Assembly (NCBI GenBank): GCA_937892015.1
Contig: CALAUY010000095.1
Span: forward strand, 1-7,670
Length of the DNA stretch: 7,670 nucleotides
Reading direction: 5' to 3'
From: an uncultured Bacteroidales bacterium
GTDB lineage: Bacteria; Bacteroidota; Bacteroidia; Bacteroidales; Paludibacteraceae
Made by a program: the position numbers and the translations under genes. Below are positions 1-5,123 of the stretch, piece after piece (positions within the stretch are counted from its first letter, which is position 1; every line of letters begins with the position of its first letter). The notes beneath the pieces are model-generated. The model was not told the DNA's origin and made no database searches. It worked only from the letters and a program-made list of their open reading frames with translations.

Positions 1-82
1 TGACGGATTCAATTGCTTCCATCAGATACCTGCCATTGTTGTAGTTGGCAATTAGAACAGAGAAGAGGGGCAGATTATTCAT
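1..82 (-). CDS. Family 2 glycosyltransferase, N-terminal fragment (cut by window edge)
   Basis: Reading leftwards from an ATG at 82-80 gives 27 codons before the window ends. The peptide has the typical start of a GT-A fold, family 2 glycosyltransferase: a beta strand SVLIANYN (residues 8-15), a short NNGRYL turn, then a helix beginning MEAIESV. In this family the first strand and the Asn-Tyr-Asn turn contact the nucleotide of the sugar donor. The enzyme would add a sugar to a lipid-linked or growing surface glycan on the cytoplasmic side of the membrane. Its start overlaps the stop of the preceding PRTase-HAD gene by 8 bases (ATGAATAA), so it is probably translated by coupling in the same operon. 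Donor, acceptor and linkage cannot be told from 27 residues. Confidence 0.82.
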   Translation of the reverse strand, partial: MNNLPLFSVLIANYNNGRYLMEAIESV

Positions 83-995
83 GTTTCTTAAAGTGTTTCT
101 TTAGAAAATAAAATAGTGCCGGGAATCGTTTTTTAACAAACAATTTAATAACTCGAGGTTTCGATTTGACAAGTTCGTTTGTTTCCAGACAAATAACAGG
201 TTTCCATGATTTTTTGGCAATTATTCCGGCCTGATTCAAAGAACTTTCTATAAACAAACTACAATTACTCCTATTAAAGTATTCTGCTTTATATTCACCA
301 TGCTTACCCCACTCAATACGAGTCCTTTTGTCCGGCATATTCAATAGCACCAAATTCTTATACCGCACGCCATTCTCTTTCAACCATTGTTCTGTTTGAG
401 GTCGGTATTTTTCCAATCTGCAAGAGATGAGAGTATTTACTTCTACAGTAGGAAGATGTAGAGGTTTTGCATTCTTTAAAAAATCCATGTAGATAGGACC
501 GTCATCATCCACAATGGGATCTTCATTAAGTACACCATCAATATCTAAACAGGCATTTTCCATCATATAATGGTGGAAAAGATTCCACTCGAAGACTCGT
601 ACGTCGTCAATAATTTCCAGGAAGATATCTACCTGTTTTGTTCCTGCAGATGACGCAATGATAGCCATGTAGATAATGTCATAATCGGCAGAGAGCATAG
701 AAACTTGTTTCTTTGCTTTGTTCATTGCCATTCCTGTGTTGATACTATCATCGACAATAAGGACTTTGCGAATATCTCCCCATTGCTGGATAGAACCTCG
801 AACTCCTGCGTCGAACACCTTTCCTTCAACGAAAGAATTGATATCTGCCAGGCGTTTATTTAAAGCCAATGCTATCATAGATGCCGGTAGCATTCCACTG
901 CGTGGGACGCCCACCACAAGATCTATATCATGTGGGATTTTGGATAGGTTTCGGCGAACCAAATCACTCAAATATGCTGTTGTAACATATCTCAT
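75..995 (-). CDS. Phosphoribosyltransferase fused to a HAD-phosphatase-like domain (surface glycan operon)
   Basis: 306-residue two-domain protein. Residues 1 to about 140 are a type I phosphoribosyltransferase fold: VGVPRSG at 28-34 and the PRPP-binding loop VLIVDDSINTG at 78-88, with the paired acidic residues intact. From about 147 a HAD-like domain follows: CLDIDGVL has the two motif I aspartates (D151, D153), S191 is a plausible motif II residue, K236 a motif III lysine, and LFIESS at 247-252 a motif IV region with only one acid (E250). The C-terminus (from about 275) is strongly basic and aromatic, like an amphipathic membrane-surface helix. An upstream ATG at 1037 would give 320 residues, but the ATG at 995 forms an ATGA overlap with the wzt stop and fits the domain start better. 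Between wzt and a glycosyltransferase, the likely role is transfer of phosphoribose from PRPP and removal of phosphate during glycan synthesis; this is inference. A nucleotide-salvage or orotate-type role is the alternative. Confidence 0.8.
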   Translation of the reverse strand: MRYVTTAYLSDLVRRNLSKIPHDIDLVVGVPRSGMLPASMIALALNKRLADINSFVEGKVFDAGVRGSIQQWGDIRKVLIVDDSINTGMAMNKAKKQVSMLSADYDIIYMAIIASSAGTKQVDIFLEIIDDVRVFEWNLFHHYMMENACLDIDGVLNEDPIVDDDGPIYMDFLKNAKPLHLPTVEVNTLISCRLEKYRPQTEQWLKENGVRYKNLVLLNMPDKRTRIEWGKHGEYKAEYFNRSNCSLFIESSLNQAGIIAKKSWKPVICLETNELVKSKPRVIKLFVKKRFPALFYFLKKHFKKHE

Positions 996-2284
996 GACAA
1001 TTCTTTTACGAGTGCTTCTGAGCAGATATTTCCCCACGCTTTACTCCATTTGGCAAAGTATGCATCTTCTTCTTTCCTGAATCTATCGATAGAAAAAGAT
1101 AAGATATAGGGCACTACATCATAATTAGTTTCTCCTTCGAGCATATTACCAGTACCAACAGAAAAGGAAACCGTGTAGTTGCCAATTGCCAAATGCGGAT
1201 TGATGATTGTGTATTCCAACAATTTGGTTTCACCCTTTCGAATTGGAAACAGATGATTAGAAGAATGGTTGGCAATGGGTTCTCCATCGAACGAGAAAAT
1301 AGTATAGTTAACGCGGCAATTCGGGACATCTCTGAATGCTTCAATTGAAATGTATAGAACAATGTCCTCGTCAGTAGCATAGGTACCCGATTTTTTTAAC
1401 ATCTCAAAAGAACGAAACTGAACATCCAAACTTCGATTCATATCTCTGAGTTGGTTTGTTACTTCGACGCGGGGTTTTATCTCATGGGCAATGCTATTCT
1501 CCATGTACCAATCGACTGCATCGTTCACATCGCCTTGGAAGCCCATGAGGCCTTGGTCGAGAACGATTCCCCGATGGCAGAGGTTGCGGATGGCACCCAT
1601 GTTGTGGGAGACGAAGAGGACGGTGCGGCCGTGGGTGTGTGAGATGTCTTGCATTTTGCCGATGGCTTTTTTTTGGAACTCGGCATCACCGACGGCGAGA
1701 ACTTCGTCCACGACAAGAATTTCGGGGTCGAGGTGTGCAGCAACAGCGAATCCGAGTCGGACGACCATACCGGAAGAGTAGCGCTTGACGGGAGTGTCGA
1801 GGTAACGCTCGCAACCGGAGAAGTCAACGATTTCGTCGAGTTTGCGTGATATTTCATCGCGTGTCATTCCCATGATAGCTCCATTGAGGTAGATATTCTC
1901 TCGTCCGGTCATTTCGCCGTGGAAACCCGTTCCGACCTCGAGGAGTGAGGCTATGCGCCCCCGAGCGCGGATTGTGCCGGTTGTGGGGGCGGTGACGCGG
2001 CTGAGTAGCTTTAGGAGTGTAGATTTGCCGGCACCATTCTTGCCGATGATACCGACGACATCGCCTTGTTCGACTTTGAAATCGATATCCCGGAGTGCCC
2101 AGACATATTCAGAATCAGCGGCTTTAGTTCGGTCGTTGACAGAACCGACTTGGAGATAGGGGTCCTCACGTCGGAGAACGGTTGTCTGCCACCACCTGTT
2201 GAGGTCGTGTGAGAGCGTGCCGGTGGAGACGAGTCCGAGTCGGTACTGTTTGCCGATATGATTGAATTCAATAGCTGTTGGCAT
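992..2284 (-). CDS. wzt: Wzt-type ABC transporter ATPase for O-antigen/polysaccharide export
   Basis: 430 residues: an ATPase domain (about 1-262) plus a C-terminal beta-sandwich-like domain (about 280-400) as in Wzt proteins that bind the glycan to be exported. Walker A is GIIGKNGAGKST (78-89), the Q-loop region is LLEVGTGFHGEMTGRENIY (114-132, with Glu in place of Gln, as is common in the Wzt/TagH group), the signature is YSSGM (169-173), Walker B is ILVVDE (189-194), the D-loop lies near VGD (198-200) and the switch His is H227. It would energise export of an undecaprenyl-linked polysaccharide across the inner membrane with a Wzm permease, but no wzm is in this window. The 3' third of the gene is clearly poorer in GC than the ATPase part. 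The stop overlaps the next gene as ATGA. The start ATG lies only 6 bases from the 11-base repeat array, and I see no TAnnTTTG promoter in front of it. Confidence 0.92.
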   Translation of the reverse strand: MPTAIEFNHIGKQYRLGLVSTGTLSHDLNRWWQTTVLRREDPYLQVGSVNDRTKAADSEYVWALRDIDFKVEQGDVVGIIGKNGAGKSTLLKLLSRVTAPTTGTIRARGRIASLLEVGTGFHGEMTGRENIYLNGAIMGMTRDEISRKLDEIVDFSGCERYLDTPVKRYSSGMVVRLGFAVAAHLDPEILVVDEVLAVGDAEFQKKAIGKMQDISHTHGRTVLFVSHNMGAIRNLCHRGIVLDQGLMGFQGDVNDAVDWYMENSIAHEIKPRVEVTNQLRDMNRSLDVQFRSFEMLKKSGTYATDEDIVLYISIEAFRDVPNCRVNYTIFSFDGEPIANHSSNHLFPIRKGETKLLEYTIINPHLAIGNYTVSFSVGTGNMLEGETNYDVVPYILSFSIDRFRKEEDAYFAKWSKAWGNICSEALVKELS

Positions 2285-2346
2285 AAAGCAGTATTGGTTA
2301 TCTTATGGTTATCTTATGGTTATCTTATGGTTATCTTATGGTTATC

Positions 2347-2393
2347 TTATGGTTATGTTATGGACACGTTATGGACTCTGTCGGGAGATTATT
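2347..2393. repeat. 47-base perfect direct repeat, left copy
   Basis: Base-for-base identical to 3955-4001, in the same orientation, 1608 bases apart. It consists of the end of the 11-base array plus the tail of mnmA. The two copies bracket the abiE pair, so homologous recombination between them would remove exactly 1608 bases and leave one copy. Confidence 0.95.
2369..2393 (-). pseudogene. Remnant of the mnmA 3' end (last seven codons plus stop)
   Basis: On the minus strand these bases read Ile-Ile-Ser-Arg-Gln-Ser-Pro-stop, identical in DNA to the true mnmA terminus at 3977-4001. The base before it differs (the intact gene has Gly codons upstream) and no further MnmA coding sequence precedes it. 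It marks where the mnmA/array junction was duplicated when the abiE segment came to lie between mnmA and wzt. It is not expected to be translated by itself. Confidence 0.8.
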
Positions 2394-2405
2394 GTTCATA
2401 CAATT

Positions 2406-2435
2406 ACTTTTTATGACTTTTTATGACTTTTTATA
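2406..2435. repeat. 10-base tandem repeat, three copies
   Basis: ACTTTTTATG occurs at 2406-2415 and 2416-2425, then ACTTTTTATA at 2426-2435 (last base changed). The third unit contains the abiEii stop codon (2431-2433). Probably a slippage product; it contains no hairpin that would make it a terminator. Confidence 0.9.
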
Positions 2436-3210
2436 CTTTGACTATTTCCATGAAATGAAGGATTTGTTCGCTCTTATGAGGAGAGAAAAGGAGGTGTTCG
2501 AAATCGCGTTGCTTGAGAGCGAGGTTTGTATGAGCAACGACATCCTGCAGAGCAGAAATCAGTTGTTCCGGTCCAGATATTCCTACCCTTTTTTCTAAAA
2601 AGTTATAATCAGGACGAGTGCGTTGCCATAGAAAAATAACATCGTAGAAATCCCTGCCCTTTTGTCGGGTAAGTAAGGCACTAAGTTTCATGGAAAGCAT
2701 TACAGCAAGGGGTGGGACGGACACCGGAAAGAAAAAGCCCATGCGATTGATAGTTGCCATTTCACGAGGATAGTCAATACCTTGATCTTGTGCCTCTATC
2801 TTCATTAGAAATCGGGCATCTCGATGCCCCGTAAACTGAAGTGAAAAGAGTAGTTCAGGGAAATAGATATTCCGGCGGAAAGCAGATAAAGAAGTAGTCT
2901 CTTTATCCCGCGACTCTACGCATAGACCTTGCAGTTGTAAATATCGCATCAGGTCGTCTGTCATAGAGAGGAACTGACCTTCTTGCAAGTTTTTGCAATC
3001 GAAATCGAGGTCTTCAGAGAAACGATCTATACCTTGCACCAAGCGCAGGTTGGTGCCTCCGATAAAAACAAGTTTGTCGGAATACGGAGAGCGTGCCATC
3101 CAATCCAAAGACAGAAGTTCGATATACTCTTTGAGCATATGTTTTTTGAAAGTTGCATTGGATTGAATCGCCTGCGGGAAAAAGCCGAAAATATAATGTG
3201 TGTCAATCAT
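2431..3210 (-). CDS. abiEii: AbiEii-family nucleotidyltransferase toxin
   Basis: 259 residues with the hallmarks of the AbiEii/AbiGii toxin family (DUF1814, nucleotidyltransferase fold). FIGGTNLRL at 49-57 contains the GG[S/T] nucleotide-binding motif, and RFSEDLDFD at 63-71 contains the acidic pair D67/D69 that would hold metal ions. MKIEA at 136-140 supplies a possible further acid (E139), and a C-terminal block has K175 and KGRDFYD at 184-190, matching the conserved Lys/Asp motif of the family. Related toxins are nucleotidyltransferases that arrest growth, in studied cases by acting on tRNA acceptor ends; they provide abortive infection against phages or act as type IV toxin-antitoxin systems. 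The target here is unknown. The start codon overlaps the antitoxin stop as ATGA, so the two proteins are translationally coupled. All key motifs appear intact, so the toxin is probably active. Confidence 0.9.
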   Translation of the reverse strand: MIDTHYIFGFFPQAIQSNATFKKHMLKEYIELLSLDWMARSPYSDKLVFIGGTNLRLVQGIDRFSEDLDFDCKNLQEGQFLSMTDDLMRYLQLQGLCVESRDKETTSLSAFRRNIYFPELLFSLQFTGHRDARFLMKIEAQDQGIDYPREMATINRMGFFFPVSVPPLAVMLSMKLSALLTRQKGRDFYDVIFLWQRTRPDYNFLEKRVGISGPEQLISALQDVVAHTNLALKQRDFEHLLFSPHKSEQILHFMEIVKV

Positions 3211-3821
3211 AATGAATAGGCTTTTAGTAGAGTATTTATTCTGTCAAGCAGGGCCGGTTTATTGGCACGCTGAGCAAAAGAAAGAATAGTATCCTTATTG
3301 AAATCTGATTGCATAAAATGCTCATCTAATCTGAGGTCTATCATGTCTTGAGGTGTACGATACGGATAAAGATAAAGCAGATCGAGAATGGCTTTTTCAG
3401 GTGTTGCCATCAAATAAGTTTTGCCGTCCAACATTGTTTTTGGTTCATAGCCCCAAAAAAGATCGGGACGAATAGTTTGATAACTATAGTATGCGAAGGG
3501 ATTGGAGAAACGTGCCGTTTTAAGGGTAGTTACGCATGTAATATCTATGACTGCCTCGGGAATAATATCATAGAATGCCAACGCGCTATGCAGACTGATG
3601 TATGCCGGCGTATAAATCTTAGTCGCGAAATAAGAAGCATAGTCAGGTTGTCCCAGATAATCAGTAAAAGCATACCAGCCTCTGCGCAACGAAACAATGT
3701 ACCCTGCTTTCTGCCATTGGAGGTAGTTACCTCGATTGAAGTCAGGATAAATTGCCGCGACTTGTGCCGTGGAAAAGCATGCAAACTGATGCCACTGACT
3801 ATAGAATTGCGTATATTTCAT
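3207..3821 (-). CDS. abiEi: AbiEi-family antitoxin / transcriptional repressor
   Basis: 204 residues. The N-terminal 50 or so look like the winged-helix domain of AbiEi antitoxins: a helix pair ending near YPDFNRGNYLQWQKAGYIV, then LRRGWYAF, a wing-like strand. The C-terminal part has the usual AbiEi pattern: YISLHSALAFYDIIPEAV at about 74-91, a strand VTTLKTARF, an F-x-YYSYQTI segment and ATPEKAILDLLYLYP at about 139-153. In studied AbiE systems this protein neutralises the AbiEii toxin without a stable complex and represses its own promoter. Encoded directly ahead of the toxin with a 4-base overlap. I see no canonical TAnnTTTG promoter upstream; the nearest candidate, TAATTTTA on the minus strand (3854-3861), has one mismatch and no -33 partner. 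No clear inverted-repeat operator was found in 3822-3884. Confidence 0.87.
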   Translation of the reverse strand: MKYTQFYSQWHQFACFSTAQVAAIYPDFNRGNYLQWQKAGYIVSLRRGWYAFTDYLGQPDYASYFATKIYTPAYISLHSALAFYDIIPEAVIDITCVTTLKTARFSNPFAYYSYQTIRPDLFWGYEPKTMLDGKTYLMATPEKAILDLLYLYPYRTPQDMIDLRLDEHFMQSDFNKDTILSFAQRANKPALLDRINTLLKAYSL

Positions 3822-3904
3822 TCTTTTTCTTGTTGTTTATTTCTAAAACGCTGTAAAATTACTGCATTTTGGAATTCGGCAGCTGTATTGGTTATCTTAT
3901 GGTT

Positions 3905-3947
3905 GTCTTTCCTCGCAAGCTCGGACGATCTGCTTCGCCGTGCTTAT
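3905..3947. other. GC-rich insert with a possible hairpin inside repeat array B
   Basis: This stretch breaks the otherwise regular AT-rich array and is absent from copy A. CGCAAGC (3914-3920) can pair imperfectly with GCTTCG (3932-3937), with one bulged base and an 11-base loop. No run of T follows on either strand, so it does not look like an intrinsic terminator. It could be a small dispersed intergenic repeat; that cannot be decided from one copy. Confidence 0.4.
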
Positions 3948-3954
3948 GGTTATG

Positions 3955-4001
3955 TTATGGTTATGTTATGGACACGTTATGGACTCTGTCGGGAGATTAT
4001 T
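3955..4001. repeat. 47-base perfect direct repeat, right copy
   Basis: Identical to 2347-2393. This copy includes the genuine mnmA 3' end (Ile-Ile-Ser-Arg-Gln-Ser-Pro-stop on the minus strand), so it is probably the original site and the left copy the derived one. Confidence 0.95.
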
Positions 4002-5116
4002 CCGCCACCGATGACGAGGTCGTCTTTGTAGAGGACAACGGATTGCCCGGGCGTGATGCCCCAGACGGGTTCGCGGAAACGAATAGTGGCAGAGGCGGGT
4101 GACTGCGTTGTTGTGTGGGAGTCGTGGAAGTCGAGGGAGTCGTGGAAGTCGAGGACGGCATCGACGGGTTGGGACTTGTAACGAATCCGCGCCAAGACAG
4201 TGGGCGATTCGAGGAGCCATTCGGTGTCGTGAAGCCGGAGTTGCGTTGCGATGAGTGCAGAACCGAAGAGGTCGTCGTTGGTGCCGAGGACCACTTCGTT
4301 GGTTTCGGGACGGATGTCGATGACATGTGCAGGGTGTCCGAGCGCGATGCCGAGTCCCTTGCGCTGACCGATGGTGTAGTTGGTGTACCCATGGTGCTTG
4401 CCGAGTACTCGACCCTGCGCATCAATGAAATTTCCCTCGCGAATACGTGCGTCATAATCTGTCACATTCTCGCGTAGAAAAGAACGGTAATCGTTGTCGG
4501 TTACGAAACATATTTCTTGGGACTCTTTCTTTTCGGCAAGAGCCGGATAACCGTGCTGAAGAGCCAATTGCCGGACTTCGGGTTTGGTAAGTTCACTGAG
4601 CGGGAAAACGGTTCTTCGGAGATTGCCTTCGGAGAGCATCCAGAGGAAATAGGTCTGGTCTTTGTGCTTGTCGGCCGGGACGGCGAGATAGGTGTGGTTG
4701 CGGTAGTTGCGCAGACGTGCGTAATGGCCTGTTGCGACAAAAGGACAACCGAGCTCGTCTGCCACTCGGAGCATCTCTCCCCATTTGATGTGCGAGTTGC
4801 AGAGGACGCAAGGGTTGGGTGTTCGTCCGTGCATGTACTCATCGATGAAATTGCTGATGACCGTTTGGCGGAAAATGTCACGAAAATCAACGATATGATG
4901 CTCGATGCCCATCTTGGCAGCATTGTTTTTCGCCTCCATGATGCTCTCAATGGAGCAGCAACCTTTCTCTCGAGCGAGACAGGACTCTTTGATGCTGTCG
5001 AAGGTTCGAAAGGTGATACCGACGACTTCGTAACCCTGCTCCTGGAGGAGCATAGCGCTGACGGTGGAGTCGATTCCGCCGGACATTCCGAGTAGTATGC
5101 GCTTGGTTTTCAACAT
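3977..5116 (-). CDS. mnmA: tRNA-specific 2-thiouridylase MnmA
   Basis: 379 residues, normal length for MnmA. The protein adenylates and then thiolates U34 of tRNAs for Lys, Glu and Gln at the wobble position. The PP-loop SGGIDS lies at 12-17. The catalytic cysteines are C103 (in TPNPCVLCN) and C203 (in SQEICFV). GHYAR at 130-134, KDQTYFLW at 152-159 and the TIGQRKGLGIA segment (248-258) are standard MnmA blocks; the last third is the beta-barrel that helps bind tRNA. Additional cysteines at 46, 53, 54 and 106 are present. Residues near 324-333 contain a duplicated six-residue stretch caused by an 18-base tandem duplication. The start lies 7 bases after the lpdA stop, so the two are almost certainly one transcript. 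The 3' end lies within the repeat array that is duplicated at 2347-2393. Confidence 0.96.
   Translation of the reverse strand: MLKTKRILLGMSGGIDSTVSAMLLQEQGYEVVGITFRTFDSIKESCLAREKGCCSIESIMEAKNNAAKMGIEHHIVDFRDIFRQTVISNFIDEYMHGRTPNPCVLCNSHIKWGEMLRVADELGCPFVATGHYARLRNYRNHTYLAVPADKHKDQTYFLWMLSEGNLRRTVFPLSELTKPEVRQLALQHGYPALAEKKESQEICFVTDNDYRSFLRENVTDYDARIREGNFIDAQGRVLGKHHGYTNYTIGQRKGLGIALGHPAHVIDIRPETNEVVLGTNDDLFGSALIATQLRLHDTEWLLESPTVLARIRYKSQPVDAVLDFHDSLDFHDSHTTTQSPASATIRFREPVWGITPGQSVVLYKDDLVIGGGIISRQSP
4118..4153. repeat. 18-base in-frame tandem duplication inside mnmA
   Basis: GGAGTCGTGGAAGTCGAG occurs twice head to tail (4118-4135, 4136-4153) with no mismatch. Reading on the minus strand it duplicates six residues, giving LDFHDS twice. 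It lies in the C-terminal barrel domain, far from the catalytic cysteines, and keeps the frame. Perfect identity suggests a recent slippage event. Confidence 0.95.
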
Positions 5117-5123
5117 GGAGTGG

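Larger units (their letters stand above)
2291..2393. repeat. 11-base tandem repeat array, copy A (between abiEii and wzt)
   Basis: Five perfect head-to-tail copies of GGTTATCTTAT occupy 2296-2350, followed by variants GGTTATGTTAT (2351-2361) and GGACACGTTAT (2362-2372), then a stretch matching the 3' end of mnmA (to 2393). The first 20 bases (2291-2310) and the last 47 (2347-2393) recur in copy B at 3885-4001; the middle differs. An 11-base period places each unit near one helical turn. The array sits immediately upstream of wzt on the minus strand. There are no spacers, so it is not a CRISPR. Its function is unknown; the copy number is likely to vary by slippage. Confidence 0.95.
2347..4001 (-). 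mobile_element. Putative abiE cassette bounded by 47-base direct repeats
   Basis: A two-gene defence/toxin-antitoxin cassette lies between perfect 47-base direct repeats derived from the mnmA 3' end and its downstream array. Sampled GC of the cassette (about 43%) is below that of mnmA and lpdA (about 60% in sampled lines). No integrase, transposase or terminal inverted repeats are visible, so the segment is not a self-mobile element by itself. It probably arrived by recombination at repeats, or through a recombinase encoded elsewhere. The mobility is inferred; the repeat structure is seen directly. Confidence 0.45.
3885..4001. repeat. 11-base repeat array, copy B (3' of mnmA), interrupted
   Basis: It begins with the same 20 bases as copy A (3885-3904 equals 2291-2310) and ends with the same 47 (3955-4001). 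The units are GGTTATCTTAT at 3890-3900, an irregular 47-base segment at 3901-3947, GGTTATGTTAT twice (3948-3958, 3959-3969), then GGACACGTTAT (3970-3980). The last bases overlap the mnmA stop codon (3977-3979) and final codons. On the minus strand it forms the immediate 3' flank of mnmA. Confidence 0.93.

Noticed and set aside
996..1037. N-terminal extension of the PRTase-HAD protein from an ATG at 1037
   Set aside because: The extension overlaps 46 bases of wzt, whereas the ATG at 995 forms an ATGA junction and begins just before the conserved domain.
2305..2598. Plus-strand 97-codon open frame beginning in the 11-base array
   Set aside because: Its first part is a translation of the tandem repeat and the rest is antisense to abiEii; it has no promoter or domain of its own.
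3905..3976. Intrinsic terminator after mnmA
   Set aside because: The possible hairpin is imperfect and not followed by a T-run on the minus strand.
2291..4001. CRISPR array
   Set aside because: The 11-base units are contiguous with no unique spacers, and no cas gene is present.
2347..4001. Insertion sequence or integrative element with tRNA attachment site
   Set aside because: No transposase, integrase, terminal inverted repeats or tRNA gene is seen; the duplicated end belongs to mnmA.
4517..5095. Plus-strand 192-codon open frame
   Set aside because: It lies entirely antisense to mnmA, whose motifs are unambiguous; long antisense frames are common opposite GC-richer genes.
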